DNA of 64,000 nt from Porticoccus litoralis (GTDB lineage: Bacteria > Pseudomonadota > Gammaproteobacteria > Pseudomonadales > Porticoccaceae): contig NZ_JAUUUU010000001.1 of the NCBI RefSeq assembly GCF_030676955.1, forward strand, positions 310,001 through 374,000, given 5' to 3'. A program made the position numbers and the translations under genes. Below, piece after piece: positions 44,735 through 53,688 of the stretch. The stretch's first letter is position 1, and each line of letters starts with the position of its first letter. The notes under the pieces were generated by a model, which was given only the letters and a program-made list of their open reading frames with translations, made no database searches and was not told the DNA's origin.

Positions 44735-45091
44735 TCAGGCTTTCAGTACGCCTAGCAGCTCTTCCAGTTCACCCACGGTCTGATCAATCAACTGGCGCAC
44801 CTGAGTCGCTTCAACGCGGGCATCATCACCATTCATGCGCTGCCGGGCACCACCAATGGTGAAGCCCTGATCATAGAGCAACGAGCGAATCTGACGAATC
44901 AGAATAACATCCTGACGCTGGTAGTAACGACGGTTTCCCCGACGTTTTACCGGACTGAGATTTGGAAACTCCTGCTCCCAGTAACGAAGAACATGGGGTT
45001 TGACATCACAGAGGTCGCTGACTTCACCAATCGTGAAATAGCGCTTGCCGGGGATGGGCGGCAACTGATCGTTATTGCTCGGTTCCAGCAT
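44735..45091 (-). CDS. MerR-family regulator of the ihfA-linked type
   Basis: The 118-residue protein has an N-terminal winged-helix MerR domain (KRYFTIGEVSDLCDVKPHVLRYWEQEFPNLSP, then RRGNRRYYQRQDV) and a short C-terminal helix. It lacks metal-binding cysteines and an effector domain. It overlaps ihfA by 20 bases, a gene order kept in many gammaproteobacteria. Target genes are unknown. Confidence 0.9.
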   Translation of the reverse strand: MLEPSNNDQLPPIPGKRYFTIGEVSDLCDVKPHVLRYWEQEFPNLSPVKRRGNRRYYQRQDVILIRQIRSLLYDQGFTIGGARQRMNGDDARVEATQVRQLIDQTVGELEELLGVLKA

Positions 45092-45374
45092 AGCTTTCCA
45101 CTCTCGCCTTCAGTTTTTGTCCCGGTTTAAACGTCACAACACGACGCGCTGAAATGGGTATTTCCTCACCGGTTTTCGGATTTCGACCGGGCCTGGTCTT
45201 TTTGTCACGCAACTCAAAATTCCCAAACCCGGATAATTTCACCTGCTCGTTACTTTCCAGAGCAGTGCGGATCTCTTCAAAAAAGGATTCGACAATTTCT
45301 TTCGCTTCCCGCTTGTTAAGACCCAGATCCTCAAAAAGCATTTCTGCCAATTCAGCTTTTGTCAGTGCCGTCAT
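45072..45374 (-). CDS. ihfA: Integration host factor subunit alpha
   Basis: The 100-residue DNA-bending protein shows MTALTKAELAEMLFEDLGLNKREAKEIVESFFEEIR and the arm motif GFGNFELRDKKTRPGRNPKTGEEIPISARRVVTF. It pairs with IhfB for sequence-specific DNA bending. It lies 5 bases after pheT, in the classical pheST-ihfA arrangement. Confidence 0.97.
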   Translation of the reverse strand: MTALTKAELAEMLFEDLGLNKREAKEIVESFFEEIRTALESNEQVKLSGFGNFELRDKKTRPGRNPKTGEEIPISARRVVTFKPGQKLKARVESYAGTEQ

Positions 45375-45379
45375 GTTTC

Positions 45380-47764
45380 CTATCCCCTGAGGCTTGCTGA
45401 AAACTGCTCTTTCATGGCGTTAACCACGTCTTCAACAGCCCCATTTATTTCTTCTTCGGTAAGGGTGCGGGAACTGTCCCTGAACGTCAAGCCCATACCA
45501 ACACTTTTTCTATTTTTTTCAATACCTTTTCCTTGATAGACATCAAATATCTTTAAGTCAATAAGATAACTACCAGCATTCTGACGAACGGCCATCGAAA
45601 GCGCTTCAGCGGACACATCTTGGTCAACAATCAACGCCAGGTCCCGTCGTACTTCAGGGAATTTACTGATACCACCGAATGCCGGCAACTGCCCGGCGAG
45701 CACCTCTGCGCTCAGCAGTTCGAACACGTAGACTGGCTGGGAAAGGTCCAACCCCTTCTGCACCCGGGGGTGTATCCGCCCCACATAACCGACAAGACGG
45801 CCTTCCCGCTCTATCCTTGCAGCCTGCCCAGGGTGAAGTGCCGGATGATTTTTTTCGACAACGTAGCGATACTCACCGTAACTGCCCGCCTGCTGTAACA
45901 GAGCATCAACATCGGCCTTGATATCAAAAAAGTCCACATTTTCTTGGCTGTTTGACCAACGTTCCGGCTGACGCGCTCCGGTAATGGCACCGGCGATCAT
46001 CGGCTGTTGTTGTAACTGGCCGCCGTCCGGAACAAATCGCAAACCTGTCTCAAATATTCTCACCCGGCTCTGCTGACGATTGAGATTGCGACGCACCGCA
46101 GGCAACAAACCCGACCACAGAGTCGTGCGCATAACGGACATATCACTAGCTATGGGATTGGCCAGCACCACACTCTCCTGACCCGGTGAGAGATGTTTTT
46201 GCACCTCCGGATCAACAAAACAATAGCTGATGGCCTCCCGGTAGCCCTTCGCGGTCAATTGTTGACGCAGTAGTGACAGGGAGATGTTTTTTTCGTCACC
46301 ACCAGCGATCGGCAAATGGGCGCTGATCGTGGTCGTCGGCAGCCTGTTGTAGCCGTAGATACGAGCGACCTCCTCAATCAGGTCCATCTCAATAGCTATA
46401 TCAAAACGCCAGCTGGGCACAACACATGTCCAACCCTGATCATTTTCAGCGATCACGTCCAGTCCGAGACGCTCCAGCATTTCTCGCACCACACCAGCCT
46501 CCAGATCGAGGGCAAGCTGCTGCTTCAACTTGGCACTTGTTAGCACTACCTCTGGGGTTGCGGGCAGATGAGCTGGCGATGCTTCTGAAACAACGGGACC
46601 AGGCTGACCACCGACAATATCAACTAACAGGGCCGTTGCCCGCTCAATGGCCGCAGCTTGTAACTGCGGATCCACGCCACGTTCAAAGCGATGCGAGGAG
46701 TCCGTGTGTAACCCGTAATTTCTAGGGCGACCGGCAATCGCGATCGGGTCAAAGTAAGCACTTTCTAGAAAGATATCCACGGTTTCCGAATTCACCGATG
46801 AATCTTCGCCACCCATGATGCCAGCGATTGCCAGGGGTTTTTCGCGGTCAGAAATTAACAGCGTATCGCTGTTCAGTGTGGCCTCGGAGCCGTCAAGCAA
46901 TTTAAGCTTTTCTCCCTGTTCCGCCATACGCACCACGATGCCGCCCTGTAGCGTGGACAGATCGAAAGCATGCATTGGCTGGCCCAGTTCCAGCATCACG
47001 TAGTTAGTGACATCCACCACAGGGTCAATACTGCGCAGGCCACTTCGACGCAATTTTTCCTGCAGCCACAGCGGGGATTCAGCCTTGATGTTGATGCCGC
47101 GAATAACACGCCCGGCATAACGGGGGCAGGACGAAGGCGCCTGGAGCTCAACGGGTAATACATCCTCGATGGATGCAGACACCGGAGTCAGATCAGGGGA
47201 CGTGACAGGGTGTGAATTCAATACACCTGTCTCACGGGCCAGACCGCGCAGACTCAGACAGTCGCCGCGATTTGGCGTCAAATCCACTTCGATCAGCTGA
47301 TCGTTGAGGCCAAGATAACCGCGCAAATCAGCACCCACTGGAGCGCCAGCAGGCAATTCAAACAAACCCTCACCATTGTCACCCAGTCCCAGCTCATCTT
47401 CTCCGCAGAGCATGCCAAACGATTCCACATCACGCAGCTTGGCCTTGCGAATTTTCATGTCGTTAGGCAACTGAGCGCCGACTGTAGCAAAAGGAATTTT
47501 CAACCCAGCTCGGGCATTGGGGGCACCGCAAACAACCTGCACCTCGCCATCAGGTCCACCGGCCACCTGACAGACTCTCAGTTTGTCAGCATTGGGGTGA
47601 GGCTCAACGGCAATAATTTCCCCGACCACCACGCCACTGAACGGTGGCGCCACCGGTTCGACCGCATCCACTTCAAGGCCGGCCATGGTTAATTGGGCCA
47701 CCAGCTCTGTGGTTTCAATCGCCGGGTTAACCCATTCCCGCAACCAGGATTCACTGAATTTCAT
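45380..47764 (-). CDS. pheT: Phenylalanyl-tRNA synthetase beta subunit
   Basis: The 794-residue protein starts MKFSESWLREWVNP and holds the tRNA-binding (EMAP-like) domain at about 39-150, the B3/B4 editing domain, B5 domain, a synthetase-like core and the C-terminal ferredoxin-like anticodon-binding domain (FPEVRRDLALIVD to the end). It forms the (alpha-beta)2 enzyme with PheS and edits mischarged tyrosine. It lies 50 bases after pheS. Confidence 0.98.
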   Translation of the reverse strand: MKFSESWLREWVNPAIETTELVAQLTMAGLEVDAVEPVAPPFSGVVVGEIIAVEPHPNADKLRVCQVAGGPDGEVQVVCGAPNARAGLKIPFATVGAQLPNDMKIRKAKLRDVESFGMLCGEDELGLGDNGEGLFELPAGAPVGADLRGYLGLNDQLIEVDLTPNRGDCLSLRGLARETGVLNSHPVTSPDLTPVSASIEDVLPVELQAPSSCPRYAGRVIRGINIKAESPLWLQEKLRRSGLRSIDPVVDVTNYVMLELGQPMHAFDLSTLQGGIVVRMAEQGEKLKLLDGSEATLNSDTLLISDREKPLAIAGIMGGEDSSVNSETVDIFLESAYFDPIAIAGRPRNYGLHTDSSHRFERGVDPQLQAAAIERATALLVDIVGGQPGPVVSEASPAHLPATPEVVLTSAKLKQQLALDLEAGVVREMLERLGLDVIAENDQGWTCVVPSWRFDIAIEMDLIEEVARIYGYNRLPTTTISAHLPIAGGDEKNISLSLLRQQLTAKGYREAISYCFVDPEVQKHLSPGQESVVLANPIASDMSVMRTTLWSGLLPAVRRNLNRQQSRVRIFETGLRFVPDGGQLQQQPMIAGAITGARQPERWSNSQENVDFFDIKADVDALLQQAGSYGEYRYVVEKNHPALHPGQAARIEREGRLVGYVGRIHPRVQKGLDLSQPVYVFELLSAEVLAGQLPAFGGISKFPEVRRDLALIVDQDVSAEALSMAVRQNAGSYLIDLKIFDVYQGKGIEKNRKSVGMGLTFRDSSRTLTEEEINGAVEDVVNAMKEQFSASLRG

Positions 47765-47814
47765 TGGTCACCAAATCTATTAATAGCTTTAAATAAACAG
47801 CGTAACTATTTGTT

Positions 47815-48828
47815 TTAAAATTGATTCAAGAATTGAAGGTCATTCTCAAAAAACAGTCGCAAGTCATTGACGCCGTAGCGCAACATGGCGAGGCGCTCCA
47901 CACCCATACCAAAAGCAAATCCGGAGAATTCCTCCGCATCAACCTTGCAGTGAGCAAACACATTAGGGTGTACCATGCCGCAGCCCATCACTTCCAGCCA
48001 GCCTGTGTTCTTACAGATGCGGCAGCCTGCCCCACGACAATTCGTACACTGAATGTCTACCTCAGCAGAGGGCTCCGTAAAGGGAAAATAGGAGGGCCGA
48101 AAACGTACGGGAAGATCCGCCTCGAAGAAAGCTTTGAGAAACTGATCAATGGTCCCCTTGAGGTCAGCCATACTGACATCACGATCCACTACCAGCCCTT
48201 CCACCTGGTGAAACATGGGGGTATGGGTCAGATCGGAGTCACAGCGATAGACGCGGCCAGGACAGATAATGCGAATCGGCGGCGCCTGGGTTTCCATGGT
48301 GCGAATCTGTACCGGCGAGGTATGGGTCCTCAGCACCGTGTTCTCAGTGACGTAAAATGTATCATGCATGGCCCGCGCCGGGTGATGGGCAGGAATATTG
48401 AGGGCCTCGAAGTTATGGTAATCATCTTCAATTTCAGGTCCCTCTTCCACCTTGTAGCCCACTTGGGTAAAGAATGATTCTATGCGTTCCATCGTATGGG
48501 TGATGAGATGCAGACCACCACTTTCCTCACCGCGACCCGGCAAGGTAACGTCCACCGACTCCCTGGCCAGCTGCTCCTCGACGGCAGCATTTTCCAAGCT
48601 GTCCCGACGCACATTGATCTGCACTTGTAGCTGTTGCTTGACTTCGTTGATTCTGGCACCCGCTGCCGGGCGCTCTTCAGCGGACAACTTGCCCAGTCCC
48701 TTCAGGAGATCGGTCAATTTCCCCTTCTTACCCAGAAACTCCACCCGCACCTGGTCAAGAGCGGCAAGGCCATCCGCCTGTTCAATGGCCTGCTGCGCCT
48801 CGCTGGCCAGAAGCTCCAGATTTTCCAT
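47815..48828 (-). CDS. pheS: Phenylalanyl-tRNA synthetase alpha subunit
   Basis: The protein of 337 residues (ATG 48828) has the N-terminal coiled coil that binds tRNA and the class II catalytic core with motif 2 (IICPGRVYRCDSDLTHTPMFHQVEGLVVD) and motif 3 (GFAFGMGVERLAMLRYGVNDLRLFFENDLQFL). It carries the phenylalanine-activating site. A hairpin with T run lies just before it, after rplT. No phenylalanine-rich leader peptide is seen. Confidence 0.98.
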   Translation of the reverse strand: MENLELLASEAQQAIEQADGLAALDQVRVEFLGKKGKLTDLLKGLGKLSAEERPAAGARINEVKQQLQVQINVRRDSLENAAVEEQLARESVDVTLPGRGEESGGLHLITHTMERIESFFTQVGYKVEEGPEIEDDYHNFEALNIPAHHPARAMHDTFYVTENTVLRTHTSPVQIRTMETQAPPIRIICPGRVYRCDSDLTHTPMFHQVEGLVVDRDVSMADLKGTIDQFLKAFFEADLPVRFRPSYFPFTEPSAEVDIQCTNCRGAGCRICKNTGWLEVMGCGMVHPNVFAHCKVDAEEFSGFAFGMGVERLAMLRYGVNDLRLFFENDLQFLNQF

Positions 48829-48861
48829 AGTCACAACCTTTACAAGGAGTTATTAGTAACA

Positions 48862-48895
48862 AAAAAGGGAAAGAGCTGCGGCCCTTTCCCTTTTC
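48862..48895 (-). terminator. Terminator/attenuator between rplT and pheS
   Basis: The inverted repeat AAAAGGGAAAG/CTTTCCCTTTT (48864-48874 and 48884-48894) ends in a T run on the minus strand, 33 bases before the pheS ATG. It should end part of the infC-rpmI-rplT message; a second hairpin with two ACCGGT units lies at about 48911-48930. Confidence 0.75.
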
Positions 48896-48934
48896 AATTG
48901 GCAGTATTCAATACCGGTGTACCGGTAGTGAATA

Positions 48935-49291
48935 TTAAGCCAGGGCAGCCTTCGCCTGTTCTACAACAGCGGCAAAAGCAGCCTTATCGTGAACTGCCAG
49001 ATCCGCCAGAACGCGACGATCAAGTTCGATGTTGGCTCTTTTCAGGCCAGCGATCAGGCGGCTGTAGCTCATACCCTCAACACGGGACTGAGCGTTGATA
49101 CGGGTAATCCAAAGAGCGCGGAAAGTACGTTTCTTGACGCGACGGTCGCGGTAGGCGTACTGACCAGCTTTGGTTACTGCCTGTTTAGCAACACGAAATA
49201 CCCGGCTGCGAGCGCCGTAGTAACCTTTTGCTGCCTTCAGGATTTTCTTGTGGCGACGGTGTGCGGTGACACCTCGTTTTACACGTGGCAT
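48935..49291 (-). CDS. rplT: 50S ribosomal protein L20
   Basis: The 118-residue basic protein starts MPRVKRGVTAHRRHKKILKAAKGYYGARSRVFR and contains KRTFRALWITRINA and GMSYSRLIAGLK. It is needed early in 50S assembly and, in relatives, represses its own operon. It lies 29 bases after rpmI. Confidence 0.98.
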   Translation of the reverse strand: MPRVKRGVTAHRRHKKILKAAKGYYGARSRVFRVAKQAVTKAGQYAYRDRRVKKRTFRALWITRINAQSRVEGMSYSRLIAGLKRANIELDRRVLADLAVHDKAAFAAVVEQAKAALA

Positions 49292-49320
49292 ATCAATATC
49301 CTCTCAAATAAATCAGCTAA

Positions 49321-49512
49321 TCAGGAACGCAGCATGCGATCGACCAGTGGTGCATCAGAACCGTTCATGGTGCTGGTGCCCCGCAGATGACGCTTACGCT
49401 TCTGGGACATTTTGGTGAGGATATGACTTCTGTTAGCGTGCTTGTGCTTGTAGCCAGCGCTGGTTTTCTTAAAGCGCTTGGCCGCACCGCTATGGGCTTT
49501 TGCTTTTGGCAT
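49321..49512 (-). CDS. rpmI: 50S ribosomal protein L35
   Basis: The 63-residue basic protein starts MPKAKAHSGAAKRFKKT and has HILTKMSQKRKRHLRG, the family signature. It sits between infC and rplT as usual. Confidence 0.97.
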   Translation of the reverse strand: MPKAKAHSGAAKRFKKTSAGYKHKHANRSHILTKMSQKRKRHLRGTSTMNGSDAPLVDRMLRS

Positions 49513-49633
49513 TTTGGTTCTCCGTTTTATGACGGGTTACTAATATGGAGAAGTCACTCCCGGACAGTCTGCCAAAGGCTGAACGCGGGTAGTGCCGTAG
49601 GTATTGATTGTGGGATAAACCACAGCTTACGGA

Positions 49634-50179
49634 TTACTTCTTCCTGCTCTTGGGGGCAATCACCATGGTGAGTTGACGCCCTTCCATTTTCGGGAACTGC
49701 TCAACGGTTCCCAGCTCCTCGAGGTCCTGCTCAATGCGTTTGAGCATTTCCATACCGAGTTCCTGGTGAGCCATCTCACGACCACGAAACCTCAGGGTTA
49801 TCTTGGCCTTGTCCCCATTTTCGAGGAACCGGATCAGGTTACGTAACTTGATCTGGTAATCCCCAATGTCCGTTCCCGGACGAAACTTCATTTCTTTAAC
49901 CTGGGTCTGCTTCTGCTTCTTACGCTGAGCAGCCTGCTGTTTTTTGGCTTCAAACAGCTTTTTGCCGTAGTCCATGACCTTGCAGACCGGTGGTTCGGCA
50001 TCCGGTGAAATTTCCACCAGATCCAGGCCGGCTGCCGTCGCTGCACTCAAGGCTTCTTCAATACTGACAATGCCAGCCTGTTCGCCATCGGCATTGATCA
50101 AACGCACTTCGAGAACATCGATCTCTTCATTCATTCGAGACCGTTTTGCTGTCCCCTTGCCATAATTTTTCTTGATAAT
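49634..50179 (-). CDS. infC: Translation initiation factor IF-3, AUU start
   Basis: The ATT at 50179-50177 is chosen: TTGGAG (50190-50185) stands 5 bases before it, the product (IIKKNYGKGTAKRSRMNEEI onward) is 181 residues as in other IF-3, and infC is known to start with AUU for self-control. The open frame upstream of the ATT overlaps thrS and is not part of the protein. N- and C-domains are joined by the lysine-rich linker (about 75-88). The C-domain carries KEMKFRPGTDIGDY. Confidence 0.95.
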   Translation of the reverse strand: MIKKNYGKGTAKRSRMNEEIDVLEVRLINADGEQAGIVSIEEALSAATAAGLDLVEISPDAEPPVCKVMDYGKKLFEAKKQQAAQRKKQKQTQVKEMKFRPGTDIGDYQIKLRNLIRFLENGDKAKITLRFRGREMAHQELGMEMLKRIEQDLEELGTVEQFPKMEGRQLTMVIAPKSRKK

Positions 50180-50192
50180 CCAATCTCCAACT

Positions 50193-52118
50193 TCAGTCTT
50201 GTAAACGAACGCGACCGCGGCGTTTGACGTCTTGGGCGAGAAGCTCTGCAAAGGCTGAAACCTGCATAGTGCCGAGGTCTTCACCGCTCCGGGTACGTAC
50301 TGCCACGGTCTGCGTTTCTACTTCCCGATCACCGATTACCAGTAGATAGGGAGTCTTCTGAATTGTGTGCTCGCGGATTTTAAAGCCGATCTTTTCGTTT
50401 CTCAAGTCATTTTCAACCCGGAACCCCTTGTTTTTCAAGGCATCCACCACGCCAGACACATATTCAGCCTGGGAATCTGTGATATTCATCACCACTGCCT
50501 GGCATGGGGCCAGCCAAGTGGGAAAGGCACCTTCATAGTGTTCAATCAAAATGCCGATAAAACGCTCAAAGGAACCGAGGATGGCTCTGTGCAACATCAC
50601 CGGCACCTGCCGGGAACCATCTTCCGAGACATATTGGGCATCCAGACGACCGGGCATGGAAAAGTCCACCTGAATGGTGCCGCACTGCCAGACACGCTCA
50701 AGGCAATCTTTCAGGGAAAATTCAATCTTTGGCCCATAAAAGGCCCCTTCTCCAGGCAGCAGCTCGTAATTCAGCCCTTTCGCGACCAGCGCGTCGGCCA
50801 GTGCTTTCTCGGCCTTATCCCAGACCTCGTCACTGCCAACCCGCTGCTCGGGACGGGTGGAGAGGCGAATAATCACATCCTCAAAGCCGAAGTCTTTGTA
50901 GACCTCGAACAACAAATCAGTAAATACCGAAACTTCGCTCTGAATCTGCGACTCGGCACAGAAAATATGAGCGTCGTCCTGCACAAAGCCACGAACACGC
51001 ATCAGGCCCTGCAGCGTACCGGAGGCCTCGTTGCGGTGACAGGAACCAAATTCCGCCAGTCGCAACGGCAGATCACGATAGCTTTTAAGCCCCTGATTGA
51101 AGACCTGGATATGACAGGGGCAGTTCATGGGCTTAACAGCATAATCCCTGGCCTCGGACTCGACCGTAAACATGTTGTCGCGGAATTTGTCCCAGTGCCC
51201 GGAACGTTCCCACAAAGTGCGATCAACCACCTGCGGCGTTTTAATTTCCCGGTAGCCGTTGCGAATCTGCACATCACGCATGTAACTTTCAATCTGCGTG
51301 TAGATGCTCCAACCCTTGGGATGCCAGAACACCATTCCTGGGGCCTCTTCCTGGAGGTGGAACAGATCGAACTTCTTGGCCAGTTTTCGATGATCCCGTT
51401 TTTCGGCTTCTTCAAGGCGATGCAAGTAAGCCTTCAGCTCTTTTTTGCTGGTCCAGGCAGTGCCGTAGATACGTTGCAACATTTCATTGTTGGAGTCTCC
51501 CCGCCAGTAGGCGCCGGCGACTTTCATCAACTTGAAATACTTCAGCTTGCCCGTGGATGGCACATGGGGGCCACGACAGAGGTCTTCAAAATTACCCTGG
51601 CGATAAAGAGACAACTCCTCATTACTGGGAATGCTCTCAATGATCTCTGCCTTGTAGGCCTCACCGAGACCCCGGAAATAGCTCACCGCTTCGTCCCGGG
51701 AAAGTACGCGACGCTCCACAGTGCTGTCCGCCTCTGACAGCTCGGTCATTTTGACCTCAATAGCCTCCAGATCTTCCGGCGTAAAGGGGCGCTCGTAGGC
51801 GAAGTCGTAGTAGAAACCGTTTTCAATCACAGGGCCAATGGTGACCTGCGCCTCAGGAAACAGTTGTTTCACCGCCTGCGCCAGCAAATGGGCAGTGGAG
51901 TGACGAATGATTTCCAACCCTTCATCCGAGCGCTCGGTGATAATGGCCAGCTCGGCGTCCTGCTCAATGACATGAGAAGTATCCAGCAGCTGCTCATCGA
52001 TCTTGCCCGCAAGGGCTGCCTTGGCGAGGCCCGGGCCGATATCGGCGGCGATCTCATGAATGGAAACAGGTTTTGAATAGGTACGTTGACTGCCGTCAGG
52101 AAGGGTAATTACAGGCAT
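50193..52118 (-). CDS. thrS: Threonyl-tRNA synthetase
   Basis: The 641-residue class II enzyme (ATG 52118, MPVITLPDGSQRTYSKPVS) has the TGS domain (1-62), the editing domain with RHSTAHLLAQAVKQLFP (HxxxH type), the catalytic core with MNCPCHIQVF, and the anticodon-binding domain ending VRLQD. It loads threonine on tRNA-Thr and clears serine. Its stop lies 13 bases before the AUU start of infC, which makes a thrS-infC-rpmI-rplT operon. Confidence 0.98.
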   Translation of the reverse strand: MPVITLPDGSQRTYSKPVSIHEIAADIGPGLAKAALAGKIDEQLLDTSHVIEQDAELAIITERSDEGLEIIRHSTAHLLAQAVKQLFPEAQVTIGPVIENGFYYDFAYERPFTPEDLEAIEVKMTELSEADSTVERRVLSRDEAVSYFRGLGEAYKAEIIESIPSNEELSLYRQGNFEDLCRGPHVPSTGKLKYFKLMKVAGAYWRGDSNNEMLQRIYGTAWTSKKELKAYLHRLEEAEKRDHRKLAKKFDLFHLQEEAPGMVFWHPKGWSIYTQIESYMRDVQIRNGYREIKTPQVVDRTLWERSGHWDKFRDNMFTVESEARDYAVKPMNCPCHIQVFNQGLKSYRDLPLRLAEFGSCHRNEASGTLQGLMRVRGFVQDDAHIFCAESQIQSEVSVFTDLLFEVYKDFGFEDVIIRLSTRPEQRVGSDEVWDKAEKALADALVAKGLNYELLPGEGAFYGPKIEFSLKDCLERVWQCGTIQVDFSMPGRLDAQYVSEDGSRQVPVMLHRAILGSFERFIGILIEHYEGAFPTWLAPCQAVVMNITDSQAEYVSGVVDALKNKGFRVENDLRNEKIGFKIREHTIQKTPYLLVIGDREVETQTVAVRTRSGEDLGTMQVSAFAELLAQDVKRRGRVRLQD

Positions 52119-52262
52119 TATGCGATCCTTTCCAGTGGTGACCCCTACCAAAGGCCACATGGTTTATGCTGCATTGCAGCGCCAAAAGAGTGAGCCGGGC
52201 ATTCTAACGCCATCACATGGAGAATCAAACCGTTATCCAGCCCGAAAAGCCGCGATTCAGGC

Positions 52263-52291
52263 TTGTCATGCTGCAGGTCGACTGGTAAATT
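52263..52291 (+). promoter_or_regulatory. Promoter of tRNA-Val (GAC)
   Basis: TTGTCA (52263-52268), a 17-base spacer and TAAATT (52286-52291) are followed by ACGCGCCTC, the same nine bases found after the -10 box of the tRNA-Asn promoter. Confidence 0.8.
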
Positions 52292-52321
52292 ACGCGCCTC
52301 TTTGCAGAGCTTCAAGACAAT

Positions 52322-52398
52322 AGGCACGTAGCTCAGTTGGTTAGAGCACCACCTTGACATGGTGGGGGTCGGTGGTTCGAATCCACTCGTGCCTACCA
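52322..52398 (+). tRNA. tRNA-Val (anticodon GAC)
   Basis: The 77-base gene has acceptor AGGCACG/CGTGCCT, D arm AGCTCAGTTGGTTAGAGC, anticodon stem CCACC/GGTGG with loop TTGACAT (GAC), T arm GGTGGTTCGAATCCACT and encoded CCA at 52396-52398. Confidence 0.97.
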
Positions 52399-52404
52399 AA
52401 CAGG

Positions 52405-52434
52405 AAAGCCCACCCCTTCGGTGGGCTTTTTTTT
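52405..52434 (+). terminator. Intrinsic terminator of tRNA-Val (GAC)
   Basis: The stem GCCCACC (52408-52414)/GGTGGGC (52420-52426) has a five-base loop and eight T residues after it. The same stem recurs at 53403-53421. Confidence 0.92.
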
Positions 52435-52521
52435 GCCTGGCATTCAAGCCGGGTGCACAAAAATTGCCAGCAGGGTTACACTGCGCCCTGCTCAGAAAGA
52501 CAGAATAATGAGGAAACCCCC

Positions 52522-52890
52522 ATGCCAAGAATACTAATAGCCGCCCTTACCCTGTGTTTGTTCCTGGCGGGCTGTGCCACTTCTGCAGAAAAAGCCGCTC
52601 TTCAAACGGTTGAAGGCAAGCCTATCAGCCAGTTGGTAAAGATGTTCGGTGAACCGGATGGGCAGTCCAACAAAGGGGACACGACTATTTATTACTGGCA
52701 GCAAACCGAGCGCACACAGTTACAGAACACCAAAAAGGATACCGCCTTCACCAACAACACTATTGACGTCAGCTGCCGCCTGTATGCCTATACAGACAGC
52801 AACGACATCGTCGAAAAAACCAAACTTGAGGGTGACTATTACGTCTGTGGTTTTTTCACCCACAAGCTCAAGACCTATGGTCGCCGTTAA
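52522..52890 (+). CDS. Small BamE/SmpA-like lipoprotein of unknown role
   Basis: The 122-residue protein (ATG 52522) has a lipoprotein signal ending LAGC (Cys18). The mature part has VEGKPISQLVKMFGEPDGQSNKGDTTIYYWQ, a pattern seen in small outer-membrane lipoproteins with the BamE/SmpA fold, and two later cysteines. The exact family is not assigned. It lies 123 bases after tRNA-Val. Confidence 0.78.
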   Translation: MPRILIAALTLCLFLAGCATSAEKAALQTVEGKPISQLVKMFGEPDGQSNKGDTTIYYWQQTERTQLQNTKKDTAFTNNTIDVSCRLYAYTDSNDIVEKTKLEGDYYVCGFFTHKLKTYGRR

Positions 52891-52976
52891 TCTGCAACTA
52901 TTTTGGTCGCAGCGGGTCTACCGTGTAACACTTGGTAATCGAAACCAACGCCCCTAAACAAAATAAAGGCACTCCG

Positions 52977-53378
52977 ATGAATAAATTAATTGTTTCAGCT
53001 ATCGCAGTCCTGCTGCTGATGACAGCTAATGTGCAGGCTGCAGATGGCGACAGTTATACCTGCACGATCGCCAGCATCTATCGAACTGGAGCCGGAGCCT
53101 CCGTTGACTCGAATAACGAAACATTCAAGTTCAGTATCAGCGGTGACGTGTTGACCATTACCAACAGCAGTGGCAACAAAACAGAAAATCATGACCTGAA
53201 GTTGCAGATCAATAACAACTATGCCGCCATGGCTAAAAATGAAGGCATGATCTTCTCCTACCGATTTGGCAGTGGTGCCTTCGAATGGTCCACCGGAATC
53301 GGAGAGTCCGGTTTCAACCGGGACCAGGGGCACAGTGGCCAGCAGATGCGCTTTGCCGGCACCTGCGCAGCTGATTAA
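52977..53378 (+). CDS. Hypothetical periplasmic protein
   Basis: The 133-residue protein (ATG 52977) has a signal peptide cut near VQAADG (about 22). The mature part, with cysteines near each end (SYTCTIAS; FAGTCAAD) that may pair, looks beta-rich. I do not recognise a family. It lies 86 bases after the lipoprotein gene and ends at a hairpin terminator. Confidence 0.72.
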   Translation: MNKLIVSAIAVLLLMTANVQAADGDSYTCTIASIYRTGAGASVDSNNETFKFSISGDVLTITNSSGNKTENHDLKLQINNNYAAMAKNEGMIFSYRFGSGAFEWSTGIGESGFNRDQGHSGQQMRFAGTCAAD

Positions 53379-53397
53379 TGCGGTAGCATCGCTTACT

Positions 53398-53427
53398 GAA
53401 AAGCCCACCATTAAGGTGGGCTTTTTG
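53398..53427 (+). terminator. Intrinsic terminator after the periplasmic protein gene
   Basis: GCCCACC (53403? by one base, to 53409) and GGTGGGC (53415-53421) form a stem with a five-base loop, followed by five T residues. It uses the same stem sequence as the tRNA-Val terminator at 52408. Confidence 0.88.
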
Positions 53428-53447
53428 CTTGTGCCGGGTTTATCTTT

Positions 53448-53579
53448 TCACTGAACGCTGCACCCGGCGATCACGTCGTATCTAATCACCCTGCGCTGCA
53501 GCCAATCTTGATCAAGATATTCCCGCACGGATTCATTGCAGAACAGTTCGCCCGCATCGTTTCGATCACGAAAAATCAT
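53448..53579 (-). CDS. Possible small ORF downstream of uvrB
   Basis: An ATG at 53579 opens 43 codons (MIFRDRNDAGELFCNESVRE, then YLDQDWLQRR and RYDVIAGCSVQ). The composition looks protein-like, with many charged residues, but the ribosome site is weak (GGAGTG some 12 bases before) and no family is known to me. It could equally be chance or a gene remnant. Confidence 0.3.
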   Translation of the reverse strand: MIFRDRNDAGELFCNESVREYLDQDWLQRRVIRYDVIAGCSVQ

Positions 53580-53688
53580 GACAAGCACCCACACTCCTAA
53601 CTCAAATTCTAGGAGGGAAATAAAAATGGTGCCATTGAGATAGAAGTTAATCGTTGTTAGGGGAACTACTGGATAACATGAAAGGGTT

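Noticed and set aside
48835..48934. A pheM-type leader peptide before pheS
   Set aside because: No short frame with phenylalanine codons and a ribosome site exists; only hairpins are present.
50367..51737. A 456-codon open frame antisense to thrS
   Set aside because: It lies wholly opposite thrS, has no ribosome site, and its product has no domain; GC-rich coding DNA often keeps such antisense frames open.
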